A stretch of 64,000 nucleotides of DNA, taken from contig NZ_LT839648.1 of assembly GCF_900176885.1 (NCBI RefSeq), forward strand, positions 2,360,765-2,424,764, read 5' to 3'. Position numbers and translations under genes: made by a program. The notes under the pieces are model-generated. The model worked only from the letters and a program-made list of their open reading frames with translations. It was not told where the DNA came from and did no database searches. The stretch is from Oceanobacillus senegalensis. Its GTDB lineage: Bacteria > Bacillota > Bacilli > Bacillales > Amphibacillaceae. Below, in pieces: positions 36,255-44,713 of the stretch (position 1 is the stretch's first letter; each line of letters starts with the position of its first letter).

Positions 36255-37286
36255 CTATTCTACAAAACCGGACATATTCCGGGGAGTTTTAGGTATCTTT
36301 AGGATATCGTTTTCAATAATGTGATAAAATCGTTGTTTTTCTTCGAGGAATGGACTATGGGCAGAGTTTTCGAAGGTATAGAAATGTTTACTTGGTGCTT
36401 TTACTTCATCTATGTATTTCTTGGCTTGGTTGTGTGTTGTTTCATAATCATACTTTCCTTGGAGAATGAATATAGGTACCTTCATTTCTGGTATGAGATG
36501 AATCAATTGTGACATTGCTAAATTTTGAATTAAGGGAAATGAATTCATGGCACCACGAAGAACGTTCAATCTTTCCTTCATCTTATATTCCTTACAGCGT
36601 AAATAATATTTCATAAGCTTTCCATTAGAAAAATTCTCCCGCATCATTCCTCCTCCAAATTGAATTAAATACTTGTCACGCAGCTTCCCATATGCCTGAT
36701 TTTTATAATAAAATTGATCAACTTCAATATGCCGAATTTCCTCCATCGCTCGCTTATCTTCCCTATGTTGGGCCATTCTCCATAAGAAGTCTCTTGTTTC
36801 CTTTTCTGACTCCGTTTGATCTCCTACTTGACCAGTCCCAATATAAGCATGGAAAAATTCAGGGTGGCTACCCACAATAATACTTCCCAAAAAGGAACCC
36901 CATGAATGCCCCATGATATATATTTTTTCTTTATCAAATTTCTCTAGCAGATAATTTGTTAGAGCAAGCGTATCTGTCTTCAACTGTTCTAATGCAAGAG
37001 GCTGTTGGAGCGATGGTTTGTAATAGGACATACCCGTTCCGCGCTGATCCCAGTAACAAACAGTAAAATATTTATGTAAATTCAATTTTTCTCCCCTTAC
37101 CAGTGGGTAGATAGGAAATCCTGGACCACCATGCAAAAATAATAGTACCGGATTTTTCCTATTTTCTCCTTCTATCATTAATCCCTGCTTCACACCATTA
37201 ATCTCTAAGTATTCTTTCAAAAAGACCCCGTCCTCTTCTCGAAATGGGGATATATCGATAGACTCAATAAAACCATAGATCACCAT
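36255..37286 (-). CDS. alpha/beta hydrolase, prolyl aminopeptidase-like
   Basis: A 343-residue alpha/beta hydrolase. The oxyanion motif LFLHGGPGFPIYP, YWDQRGTGMSY and the nucleophile elbow MGHSWGSFLGS (Ser of GHSWG) are those of the proline iminopeptidase/S33 family. A late NSAHSPFLEE supplies the catalytic His, and LQGKYDYETT the likely acid. It may cleave N-terminal Pro or another ester/amide; the substrate is uncertain. Confidence 0.85.
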   Translation of the reverse strand: MVIYGFIESIDISPFREEDGVFLKEYLEINGVKQGLMIEGENRKNPVLLFLHGGPGFPIYPLVRGEKLNLHKYFTVCYWDQRGTGMSYYKPSLQQPLALEQLKTDTLALTNYLLEKFDKEKIYIMGHSWGSFLGSIIVGSHPEFFHAYIGTGQVGDQTESEKETRDFLWRMAQHREDKRAMEEIRHIEVDQFYYKNQAYGKLRDKYLIQFGGGMMRENFSNGKLMKYYLRCKEYKMKERLNVLRGAMNSFPLIQNLAMSQLIHLIPEMKVPIFILQGKYDYETTHNQAKKYIDEVKAPSKHFYTFENSAHSPFLEEKQRFYHIIENDILKIPKTPRNMSGFVE

Positions 37287-37463
37287 CCTTCACCCCTCTT
37301 TAAAGTGGTCATTTTAAAAATTTATTCTTAGATAATCGAATTTATCACTTCTTTTTTCAGATAGACTGTTATTTTCTTGATTATTCACCTAAAAATTTAC
37401 ACAATTCATACTCATGAAATAATAGAAAAATTTTGCTAGTATAAAAGAAAGGGGGAATTGATA

Positions 37464-38216
37464 ATGAGATTTGCGGTCATGACAGACATTCATGGTAATG
37501 CTTCTGCACTAAGAGCGGTACTCAATGATATTGATCAAAAGAAACTAGATCATCTCTTCTGTTTGGGAGATTTGATTGGGATTGGTTATAATACAAATGA
37601 AGTTTTAGAGTTATTATTTTCTAGAGACGATATTTCTATTATTTCCGGAAATCACGATGAGTCGGTACTAGCTATGTTGAAAGACGAGCCACACCCCAAA
37701 GCCCTTCAAGTAGTTCGTGAACATCATAAGTGGATTGGTGATCGATTAAATCCTAAATATATTCCACTATTAGAGCAATTGCCAAGAACCATTCATAAAA
37801 CGATAAACGGACAACAATGCTTCTTTTCGCATTACTATATCGAACCACAAAAACTCAACCAACACATCAGTGCAAATCCATTTCATGAAATTGTTGAACC
37901 TAGTCTTCCTAACCTAGAGCAGCTATTTAATGGAGTGGATACCGACCTAATTTGCTTTGGTCATCATCATCCGCTTCATTTTTTTAAGGGAGAACGAACA
38001 ACTTTCTTAAATCCAGGTGCTTTAGGATGTAATCACAAACCCATTGCACCTTATGCCGTCGTTACGTTAGAGGATAACGGCTCCATATCAGTTGATTTTG
38101 AGGAAATTTATTATGATAATAAAAACTTTCTGTTAGGTTATGAAAAATGGAATGTACCTGAGAGAGAATTTCTAATTAAAGCCTTCCATGGAAATCAGCT
38201 TTCTAAAAACTCATAA
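37464..38216 (+). CDS. metallophosphoesterase (YfcE/MJ0936-like)
   Basis: A 250-residue calcineurin-like phosphoesterase. The metal ligands are visible: DIHGN (D-x-H), GDLIG (G-D), GNHDESV (G-N-H-D), and FSHYY / FGHHHPLHF (H, GHxH). LNPGALG closes the active site. It hydrolyses a phosphodiester or phosphomonoester; the substrate is unknown. The ATG at 37464 follows AAAGGGGG. Confidence 0.88.
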   Translation: MRFAVMTDIHGNASALRAVLNDIDQKKLDHLFCLGDLIGIGYNTNEVLELLFSRDDISIISGNHDESVLAMLKDEPHPKALQVVREHHKWIGDRLNPKYIPLLEQLPRTIHKTINGQQCFFSHYYIEPQKLNQHISANPFHEIVEPSLPNLEQLFNGVDTDLICFGHHHPLHFFKGERTTFLNPGALGCNHKPIAPYAVVTLEDNGSISVDFEEIYYDNKNFLLGYEKWNVPEREFLIKAFHGNQLSKNS

Positions 38217-38228
38217 CGAGTAAATATA

Positions 38229-38264
38229 CATGGAGAGAAAAGCAATTTGCTTAGTATCTCCATG
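38229..38264. terminator. hairpin between convergent genes
   Basis: The stem CATGGAGA / TCTCCATG has an inner AAGCAA/TTGCTT pair, 13 bp after the phosphoesterase stop. There is no strong T tract. Confidence 0.45.
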
Positions 38265-38312
38265 AAACTTAGGTCATATAGTGAGCTAACCTCCATCCCG
38301 CATTATGGAACT

Positions 38313-38780
38313 TTATTTTTTTCTTCGGATTTTTATTCTAATTTTCTTTTTTCCATCAAAAATTAAATTAGAACATGCAAGTATCAGCGATACAATTAAC
38401 TCTGTTTCAACTGGAACCGTTATACGAACCATCATTTCGTCCACAATAAAAATCGCCAACCAAAGAAACAATGTCTCAAACATAATTTTCAAAGTTATTA
38501 TTTTTTTCTTCTCTTTATAATAGGCTGTAGAAATAATAATACTTGCTTGAGCAAATAAGTTTGTAAAAAATCCTAGAATAAAAAAGAAGATTAGAAATAA
38601 AAATAAGGTTCCTAATGATTCATACTGCACATTAAACACATTAAAAACACCTACAAAACCAAAGAAATAGGCGGCAACAACAAGTAAAAATGCACCCATA
38701 ACTAATAAACCTATTGATGTTACAACAACTAGCTTGCCACCAATTCTCATTTTTCGAAATGAATGATCTCTTTTTCGCAT
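38313..38780 (-). CDS. four-helix membrane protein, YrvL-like
   Basis: A 155-residue protein with four membrane segments, a basic N-terminus (MRKRDHSFRKMRIGGKL) and a basic Lys/Arg-rich C-terminus. The FFGFVGVFNVFNVQYESLGTL stretch resembles the regulatory YrvL family, which in B. subtilis is tied to the SigO-RsoA stress regulon. The match is from memory and modest. Confidence 0.5.
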   Translation of the reverse strand: MRKRDHSFRKMRIGGKLVVVTSIGLLVMGAFLLVVAAYFFGFVGVFNVFNVQYESLGTLFLFLIFFFILGFFTNLFAQASIIISTAYYKEKKKIITLKIMFETLFLWLAIFIVDEMMVRITVPVETELIVSLILACSNLIFDGKKKIRIKIRRKK

Positions 38781-38841
38781 GAAAACATCCTAACTAATTA
38801 TATTAATGCCAATATACTACTTTATTCACTCAAATAAAAGA

Positions 38842-39369
38842 TTATGATCCTATGTTTCTATTTTCAGTACTTTCAAATTCGGAACCATGAACATGAAGTA
38901 CCATTTTGATGGAATGAATGGGATATCCACCCAATTCATCTTCGTATTCATCTACCTCTTCGAATCCTTTTTTCTTGTAAAACCTCATCCCAATATGATT
39001 GTTCTTTTCTACATTTAATTGGATTTTCGTTGCACCAAGCTCTTCGACACCTTTCTGTAAAAAGTGAGATCCAATACCCATACCCTGATATTCCGGATAA
39101 ATATAGATGGCACCGAGAATGGTTGAGCCATCTCTAGATACAGGGGAATAGTTAGCAAATCCAACTACTTTCCCTTCCACTTCTGCTACGAAAATAGTAG
39201 TATGTTTTAACCTTCGTTTCATCGTTTTACAGCTGTATGCATCCTTCAGAAAGTTATTCTGAATGTCTACCGGGATGATTCCTTCATATGTACTATTCCA
39301 GCTAATTTTGGCTACATGCTGTACCTCCGATATGTCTTTCTTTTTCATGAGACGAATGACGTATTCCAC
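38842..39369 (-). CDS. GNAT-family N-acetyltransferase
   Basis: A 175-residue acetyltransferase: VVGFANYSPVSRDG strand, LGAIYIYPEYQGMGIGSHFLQKGV acetyl-CoA loop (QGMGIG), and IQLNVEKNNHIGMRFYKKKGFEEVDE at the end of the fold. The start is GTG after AAAAGGATG. The substrate is unknown. Confidence 0.9.
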   Translation of the reverse strand: MEYVIRLMKKKDISEVQHVAKISWNSTYEGIIPVDIQNNFLKDAYSCKTMKRRLKHTTIFVAEVEGKVVGFANYSPVSRDGSTILGAIYIYPEYQGMGIGSHFLQKGVEELGATKIQLNVEKNNHIGMRFYKKKGFEEVDEYEDELGGYPIHSIKMVLHVHGSEFESTENRNIGS

Positions 39370-39607
39370 TTATATCATCCTTTTCTCTTCATGTGGTTTT
39401 ATAATATTTTGTAATATTATACCATTATTTAATCCATGAAAAAAAGTTTCGGTTTACAAGTTAGGAAATACAAAAGTTATCTATGAAATTTTCTAATGAG
39501 CGTGCTCTCTTCGTATATTTCAGTAATATTCCATTCTCATTTTTAGGCACAATAGCCCTACCACCTTAATATACTGCATTAAGTGTGAGAGGAGGGTTAT
39601 TTAGTTT

Positions 39608-40081
39608 ATGAGAAGCTTATTCAAATTCACACTATATAGTATTGGAATTTTAATAGCTCTTTCGTTTCTCGTAATCTATGTCGAATATGCACAGATAAAA
39701 GACGATGATGCTGAACAAAAACAAGATACACCAACAGTAGAATCATCGGATAATAAAGAACAATCCGATTCTAGAGAAGAAGATAATCAGGATTCTGACT
39801 CATCCAATGAAGGTAAGGAAAATGAAAACAATGCTAGTGTAGAAAATAATAACGAAGAAAGTAATGAAAAAAAATCCGCAAATGAGGAAAATAAGGAAGA
39901 AAAAAATGGTGAGGATGCCAATCGAGAAGGGTCCCCATAAAAATTTTACTGGGAAGTCGATTCTGCAAATTATACAGATGAGAATCTTTACGGTTTGCAA
40001 TACGGACTTGAGTCCGAAACATGTACCATCGACGCAAATTTATTTGCCAACGATATGATGGACTACCTATGGAATGAATAG
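39608..40081 (+). pseudogene. membrane-anchored acidic protein with in-frame stop
   Basis: The first frame is a 110-residue protein: one membrane segment (8-26) and a long Glu/Asn/Asp/Ser-rich tail, ending at TAA (about 39938). Translation continues in the same frame for 46 more codons with protein-like content (FYWEVDSANYTDENLYG..., ..ANDMMDYLWNE) to TAG at 40079-40081. That TAG lies within the 5' arm of a strong terminator hairpin, the usual place for a true gene end. The gene was therefore probably 157 codons long and carries a nonsense change, or the stop is read through. The function is unknown. Confidence 0.55.
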
Positions 40082-40107
40082 GCTTCTACCTATTCATTCC
40101 TTTATTA
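40071..40107 (+). terminator. terminator of the acidic protein gene
   Basis: A perfect 12-bp stem GGAATGAATAGG / CCTATTCATTCC with a 6-base loop, then TTTATT. The downstream TAG of the gene lies in the first arm. Confidence 0.85.
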
Positions 40108-40159
40108 ATACCTGAAAATAATTATCTGCAAATAAACGAAGATGAAAGAAAAATCATTT

Positions 40160-40756
40160 TTAAAAGGATCCTATATGAAACCTATCTCTAAATCTAATAA
40201 ATCTCCTTCTTTTTCCTATCCATTCTGGTCTTAAAAGCGAATGAACGAGTGCATCATGTGCTTTATAATTTTGATGTAAATACCCCCGAAGCGTCCCCTC
40301 TTGTTTAAAACCTAATTTTCTCAAAAGCTCATTAGAAGCTATGTTTTGTGGAAAGGTGAGAGCACCAATCCGGTATAAATCTAAGTCATGATAACCATAA
40401 TCTAGTACCTTAATCACTGCCTCTAAAGTGATTCCTCTTCTCCAATACGTAGGATGTAATTCATAGCCAATTTCAGCTTTCTTATTCCAAAGATTCAAGT
40501 TGTTTAAGCCAACAGTTCCAAGGAATTGATTATTTTCCTTCCATATGATTCCCCATCTTATACTTCGTTTTTCATGAAAAAGTCGATAAAAATGGTCAAT
40601 TAATTCTGAAGCTTCTTCAGTATCCACTAAATTATCTTTCCCGTAATACCTCGTAACTTCATCCATGGATAAAATTTCGAATAATTCATCCTTGTACCGA
40701 TGATCAATTTGCACAAGATGAAGTCGCTTGGTTTGAAGTCTTGGAAACTCCCCCAT
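40160..40756 (-). CDS. RimJ/RimL-type GNAT acetyltransferase
   Basis: A 198-residue acetyltransferase of the ribosomal-protein-like group: LQTKRLHLVQI at the start, FLGTVGLNNLNLWNKKAEIGYELHPTYWRRGITLEAVIKVLDYG (acetyl-CoA loop RRGIT) and FPQNIASNELLRKLGFKQEGTLRGYL. The target is unknown. The start follows GGGGAGG. Confidence 0.9.
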   Translation of the reverse strand: MGEFPRLQTKRLHLVQIDHRYKDELFEILSMDEVTRYYGKDNLVDTEEASELIDHFYRLFHEKRSIRWGIIWKENNQFLGTVGLNNLNLWNKKAEIGYELHPTYWRRGITLEAVIKVLDYGYHDLDLYRIGALTFPQNIASNELLRKLGFKQEGTLRGYLHQNYKAHDALVHSLLRPEWIGKRRRFIRFRDRFHIGSF

Positions 40757-40855
40757 GCAATTTCCTCCCCAATATGTTTTATTTTAAGTGATTCTTATGG
40801 AGGTTCAGCTTTTCTCTTATATAAAGTATTCGTTTTTCATGAGGCAAATCCCTTT

Positions 40856-41686
40856 TTAATAATTATAAATCACCTTTATTTTTGCCCTTATTTGAATTTG
40901 TCCGGATACAATCGGTGTCGTAAAACTTTCCGGTGTAGCTGCTAATACTTTATTAGTAACTGGGCTTTCATCTTGCACCAATTGTTCGGTAATCACAATT
41001 GGATCACTTTTTAGAGTAATTTCCATTGTATCAGCAATAGTATTAGCTTTTTCTCTTGCATTTTCCAACGCAAGCTTCAGCACTTGTTGGTAATACCGAG
41101 ATCCTTGTTCTATATTAAACTGGATACTTGTTACCCGATTGATTCCCGCATCGACCGCTGTATCAATAACATTTCCGATTTCATTAATATTTTGAATTAT
41201 AACAAGAATCTCATTTATCACTTCATATCCCCTGAAAATCTGAGATCCTTCTACATAGTCATATCTTGGGAGGATATTAAGAGTTGACGTCTGAATATTT
41301 TCTTTAGGAATACCAAGTGATTGGAGCGCAAGAAGAACTTGGTTCATACGATTAGCATTTTCCTGTTGAGCCTCTTGAAGCGATTCATTCTCTGTTATTA
41401 CTGCAAGAAGAACACTTGCATAATCTGGTGAAACAGAAAGATTAGCTGTTCCTGTAACGGTCAATTCGCCCGGGTGGTTAGGATATTGCTGGCGGGAAAA
41501 TGGAGTGATAGGGTAATGACCTTGTTTTAGATTCACCTGACTATTTAGATGTGGGCTAGGCTGCAGCATAGGCATTGTATAGACTGGAATAGAAGGTTGA
41601 TTTGAATGAATACCAGAAAGGCCCGGATAATGACTCTGATGATTCTGACCAAGAGAAGGCCAAAAATATGGGTAATACATCATCAT
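40856..41686 (-). CDS. SIMPL (DUF541) domain protein
   Basis: A 276-residue protein. The first ~75 residues are a Tyr/Pro/His/Gln-rich low-complexity segment without a Sec signal. Residues about 75-276 are the SIMPL fold: GELTVTGTANLSVSPDYASVLLAVITE, QTSTLNILPRYDYVEG, GYEVINEILVIIQNINEIG and ALENAREKANTIAD. SIMPL proteins form beta-rich oligomers of unclear function. The Tyr/Pro-rich leader resembles that of the protein at 7-645 and may hint at the spore surface. Confidence 0.85.
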   Translation of the reverse strand: MMMYYPYFWPSLGQNHQSHYPGLSGIHSNQPSIPVYTMPMLQPSPHLNSQVNLKQGHYPITPFSRQQYPNHPGELTVTGTANLSVSPDYASVLLAVITENESLQEAQQENANRMNQVLLALQSLGIPKENIQTSTLNILPRYDYVEGSQIFRGYEVINEILVIIQNINEIGNVIDTAVDAGINRVTSIQFNIEQGSRYYQQVLKLALENAREKANTIADTMEITLKSDPIVITEQLVQDESPVTNKVLAATPESFTTPIVSGQIQIRAKIKVIYNY

Positions 41687-41704
41687 TCCACCTTTATTTT
41701 ATGT

Positions 41705-41785
41705 TAGGGGTTGTTCAAAAAGTCCGGTAAAAATGACAAACCGATGTTTCTAGTTGACTTTTATCCTCCTTTTGAATACATACCG
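41705..41785. repeat. decayed intergenic repeat-like segment
   Basis: The stretch GGGGTTGTTCAAAAAGTCC, with a partial inverted match at GACTTTTATCC..TTTTGAATAC about 50 bp later, looks like a worn palindromic repeat. It has no other copy in this window. Confidence 0.3.
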
Positions 41786-41856
41786 GTTAATAAAATATAT
41801 GCAAAAATAGGCGGAATGATTATTACCTTGAACCAGTGTAGCTAAGATTTATTCTT

Positions 41857-42408
41857 CTAGTCCCAGTAATTTGGATTAGACATCCGTATTTCCTCAACAA
41901 CATCTTCTAAATCAGTGGGGGTTATCACAACTATTTCATAGTTATCTACATTTTTTGCTGCCTGATAGAAGTATTTATTACTTCCAGGATTTTCCTCATC
42001 CATCAAAAGTAGGCATGCATCTGTTTTTTCGATAAGCCACATATTCTTAGCTCTAAACTGATAAGGTCCTTTATAATCTCCCTTATATAATGGTTGATAA
42101 AAATCAACAACAAAGCTGAGCTCCTGATATTTTTCCTTCAAGGAATCTGGCCAACGGCTTTCCTGGTTTTCAAAAGGAGGTATCATGGCAATATTAATAT
42201 CATAGGTCTCTTTTAAATCTAAAACAATCTCTGCTGTCCATAATTCCACACCCATTTGTCCCGTAACAATAACCCACTCTAGTCCCTCTTCAATAAAACC
42301 AGTGAGCCGTTTTTCAATCGCAGCTTTTATAAAAGGTATTCGTGGGTCGTTTTCCTTGAAAATACTTAATTCCATTGGCTTGTATCCTGTTACCGTTAAG
42401 ATTTTCAT
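41857..42408 (-). CDS. ypsA: YpsA-family (DUF1273, SLOG fold) protein
   Basis: A 183-residue cytosolic protein of the YpsA/DUF1273 family: MKILTVTGYKPMELSIF at the start, EWVIVTGQMGVELWTAEIVLDLK (Rossmann-like glycine loop) and CLLLMDEENPGSNKYFYQAA. The SLOG fold binds nucleotide-derived ligands, and B. subtilis YpsA affects cell division. In B. subtilis the gene lies beside gpsB, but gpsB is not seen here. Confidence 0.9.
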   Translation of the reverse strand: MKILTVTGYKPMELSIFKENDPRIPFIKAAIEKRLTGFIEEGLEWVIVTGQMGVELWTAEIVLDLKETYDINIAMIPPFENQESRWPDSLKEKYQELSFVVDFYQPLYKGDYKGPYQFRAKNMWLIEKTDACLLLMDEENPGSNKYFYQAAKNVDNYEIVVITPTDLEDVVEEIRMSNPNYWD

Positions 42409-42448
42409 ATGTATCCCTCTTTCTCCCCTTCATTATAAAACCGAAAAG

Positions 42449-42481
42449 AAAAGCTAGCAACTTATCATGTTGCTAGCTTTT
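42449..42481. terminator. terminator of the cotD-like gene
   Basis: A perfect 13-bp stem AAAAGCTAGCAAC / GTTGCTAGCTTTT with a 7-base loop; minus-strand T tract TTTTCTTTTC. Confidence 0.9.
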
Positions 42482-42493
42482 CTTTCCTACCTA

Positions 42494-43036
42494 TTATCTT
42501 CTTGGTCCTCTGTTCATATTCTGTGCACCAAATCCAGGGTTCATACCACCTTGCATTTGCCCAAATCCTTGTGCCATTCCCGGTCCCATTCCTCCTGGCA
42601 TTTGTCCTGAACCTTGTGCCATTCCTGGTCCCATTCCTCCTGGCATTTGTCCTGAGCCTTGTGCCATTCCTGGTCCCATTCCTCCTGGCATTTGTCCTGA
42701 GCCTTGTGCCATTCCTGGTCCCATTCCTCCTGGCATTTGTCCTGAACCTTGTGTCATTCCTGGTCCCATTCCTCCTGGACCAAATCCTGGCCCCGGTCCT
42801 GGTACCTCAAATGGTTGCCCCATAATATCTACACTATTTGTTACATTTTGATAGGAAGTTGAATGTGGGAAAGTATGATAATTCTTCACCGTATGATGGT
42901 TTATTACATTAGTATGGGATGGGTGTACATGTTCTACACAGCTTTCTGAACAAGTGTGAACGTTATTAACCTTCGTTGGATACATACATTTCGGACATCC
43001 GCAATGTGGTCCGTGTCCATGACGACGACGTCTCAT
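42494..43036 (-). CDS. CotD-like spore coat protein with Gly-Met-Pro repeat tail
   Basis: A 180-residue protein. Residues 1-70 are His/Cys-rich and resemble the inner coat protein CotD: CGCPKCMYPT, then VEHVHPSHTNVINHHTVKNYHTFPHS. Residues 88-162 are five exact-length repeats of 15 residues, GGMGPGM(A/T)QG(S/F)GQM(P/Q), followed by GGMNPG and a basic end. Such a tail would be flexible and self-associating, suited to a coat or exosporium layer. The start has AAAGGAGAC upstream. Sporulation-specific expression is expected; its promoter was not identified. Confidence 0.75.
   Translation of the reverse strand: MRRRRHGHGPHCGCPKCMYPTKVNNVHTCSESCVEHVHPSHTNVINHHTVKNYHTFPHSTSYQNVTNSVDIMGQPFEVPGPGPGFGPGGMGPGMTQGSGQMPGGMGPGMAQGSGQMPGGMGPGMAQGSGQMPGGMGPGMAQGSGQMPGGMGPGMAQGFGQMQGGMNPGFGAQNMNRGPRR
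42551..42775 (-). repeat. five tandem 45-bp coding repeats
   Basis: Five near-identical 45-bp units encode the 15-residue GGMGPGM-type repeats. The DNA-level identity points to recent expansion and likely length variation between strains. Confidence 0.85.
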
Positions 43037-43545
43037 TAAAAGTCTCCTTTCTATATTTAGTACACTACTAACCTATGTCAGTTGTCATCACGATGTATAA
43101 GCAATTACCTAGTTTTACTAAAACAATAAAAGGAGACAGGTGTTTTAATAATGAAAATGACTACTTCTAAACGTGAATGCATCATCCAGACGGTGATTTA
43201 TTTTTTAGATATTTTGTAGATGCGTTTCCTTAAATCCAGTAACGTATTGTAAACCAAAGCCAATCAAACGATCCATTTCGATATGAGCACCCCATATCGA
43301 ATGAATTCATTAGTCAAAATACTTTTCTCCCCCCTACCGTTATCTTTATAGGATGATACGTACTAATTCAAAAGTAGTTCTATAATATTTCGGAACTTGA
43401 TTTTTGTATTTGAATTACTTTTTTCATTGCTAAAAGATGAAACCTATCATACGATTAATACGTATGATAGGTATTAGGTTTTTCTAAGAAATGGTAACTT
43501 TTAACACGTAATCTATAAAATATTTTAAATAGGAGGTGAATACAG
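43037..43545. other. long intergenic region upstream of the mifM-like leader
   Basis: It holds no confident gene. A 22-codon plus frame at about 43151-43219 has a loose ribosome site. The minus strand has a ~31-codon protein-like stretch (SIWGAHIEMDRLIGFG) at about 43207-43306, possibly a gene remnant. A strong hairpin lies at 43442-43472. Confidence 0.4.
43442..43472 (+). terminator. hairpin / terminator or attenuator ahead of the mifM-like leader
   Basis: A perfect 12-bp stem ACCTATCATACG / CGTATGATAGGT with a 7-base loop. ATTAGGTTTTTC follows, and AAACCT/AGGTTT offers an alternative outer pairing. It lies about 75 bp before the leader gene. Confidence 0.5.
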
Positions 43546-43908
43546 ATGTTGTTGGAATTCATATACGAAATGATGAATGACCTTTCCCCGCTTTATATTT
43601 ACCTCAGTTTGGCAGTGTCTATTTTATATTTAGATTCAATTCACATGAATGTGCAACCATATGAAAACCAGGTCTATATAAGAAGATGGCATGAAATTCA
43701 AATTCAGCTTTTGCCAAAACAGGACATCATTCCAAGGATTACCGAAATTAGAAGCTGGATAACAACAAAAACAAAACGAATAGATGCACCAGATGATGAT
43801 ACAGAAGCACATTCCTTCTCGAGCCTAATAAATCAAAACAATCGAGGAGGAAAACAATGGAATCAACATCTGTATTCACCTTTATTAAAAAATATAGCAT
43901 TATTTTAG
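43546..43908 (+). CDS. MifM-like translation-arrest leader peptide for YidC2
   Basis: A 120-residue protein with an N-terminal membrane anchor (about 13-32, LSPLYIYLSLAVSILYLDSI), starting at an ATG after AGGAGGTG. Residues 64-88 carry R-I-T-x-x-R-x-W-I, then Pro82 and an acidic run D83-D85 ... E87-Ala88. In spacing from W-I to the acidic run this matches the arrest segment of B. subtilis MifM (as I recall it: RITTWI ... DEED-A). The gene overlaps yidC by 51 bp. The codons where a ribosome would stall lie just before the 5' arm of the stem that hides the yidC ribosome site. The expected role is to sense failing membrane insertion and turn on YidC2. Confidence 0.72.
   Translation: MLLEFIYEMMNDLSPLYIYLSLAVSILYLDSIHMNVQPYENQVYIRRWHEIQIQLLPKQDIIPRITEIRSWITTKTKRIDAPDDDTEAHSFSSLINQNNRGGKQWNQHLYSPLLKNIALF
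43812..43852 (+). promoter_or_regulatory. stem that sequesters the yidC ribosome site
   Basis: TTCCTTCTCGA (43812-43822) pairs along 11 bases (one G-U) with TCGAGGAGGAA (43842-43852), which contains the whole GAGGAGG site of the insertase gene starting at 43857. A ribosome stalled at leader codons ~83-88 would cover the first arm and free the site. Confidence 0.75.
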
Positions 43909-44645
43909 GGATGTTATTTTTACTAATACTTTCCGGGTGCCAAGGTACAACCATGGAACCAATTGACGCTAATTCAACAGGCTGGTTCGACCATTACTTT
44001 GTCTTTCCATTTTCCCAGCTGATTATATGGATTGCTGGAATATTTCATGACAATTATGGACTATCCATTATTGTCATTACGATTGCAATTCGTTTAGCAT
44101 TAATGCCGTTTATGCTTAAACAGATGAAAAACAGTCATCATATGAAGGAAAAAATGAAGGTGATCAAACCAGAAATGGATGCATTACAGGAAAAATATAA
44201 AGATAATAAGGATACGGAATCGCGTACAAAAATGCAACAGGAAATGATGCAGCTCTATCAAAAGCATCATATGAATCCACTTGCAACACTCGGTGGTTGT
44301 TTACCAATCATTGTGCAGCTTCCAATCTTAATTGCATTTTATTACGCCATTCGTCGAACACCAGAAATCGCTACCCATTCTTTTCTGTGGTTTGATTTAG
44401 GACAAATGGATATCTTATTGACAATACTTGCTGTTATTATTTACTTTGTACAATTTAGAGTTTCCTTAAGAGGAATGGATCCGAAAACGAAACAACAAAT
44501 GGCCATGATGGGATTAATCTCCCCAATCATGATTGGTGTCATATCCCTATCCGCCCCTTCAGCACTCCCTCTTTATTGGGCTGTTGGTGGGTTGTTTATG
44601 ATTATCCAAACGTTCATTTCCCGGAAAATCTATCCGGTTATGTAA
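43857..44645 (+). CDS. yidC: YidC/OxaA-type membrane protein insertase (YidC2)
   Basis: A 262-residue insertase. An N-terminal lipoprotein signal (lipobox LSGC, about 25-28) is followed by five membrane segments: GLSIIVITIAIRLALMPFMLKQMKNSHHMKEKMKVIKPEM (with the conserved hydrophilic-groove Arg in IAIRLALMP), MNPLATLGGCLPIIVQLPILIAFYYAIR, and SPIMIGVISLSAPSALPLYWAVGGLFMIIQTF. It inserts membrane proteins with or without SecYEG. The upstream MifM-like leader and hidden ribosome site indicate this is the inducible YidC2 (YqjG) paralogue rather than SpoIIIJ. Confidence 0.93.
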   Translation: MESTSVFTFIKKYSIILGMLFLLILSGCQGTTMEPIDANSTGWFDHYFVFPFSQLIIWIAGIFHDNYGLSIIVITIAIRLALMPFMLKQMKNSHHMKEKMKVIKPEMDALQEKYKDNKDTESRTKMQQEMMQLYQKHHMNPLATLGGCLPIIVQLPILIAFYYAIRRTPEIATHSFLWFDLGQMDILLTILAVIIYFVQFRVSLRGMDPKTKQQMAMMGLISPIMIGVISLSAPSALPLYWAVGGLFMIIQTFISRKIYPVM

Positions 44646-44652
44646 TCCATAG

Positions 44653-44688
44653 AAAAACACTTCCACTTTTCATAATGGAAGTGTTTTT
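44653..44688. terminator. bidirectional terminator of yidC and sspP
   Basis: A perfect 13-bp stem AAAAACACTTCCA / TGGAAGTGTTTTT lies between the convergent genes. Confidence 0.9.
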
Positions 44689-44713
44689 TATATACTATAC
44701 TTGTTTAATCTCA

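Noticed and set aside
42551-42775. Regular 45-bp direct repeats that could suggest a CRISPR or minisatellite
   Set aside because: There are no unique spacers, and the units keep frame and encode the GGMGPGM repeats of the coat protein.
43207-43306. Protein-like stretch on the minus strand (GAHIEMDRLIGFGLQYV)
   Set aside because: Only about 31 codons with no start or ribosome site. It may be a gene relic but is too short to support.
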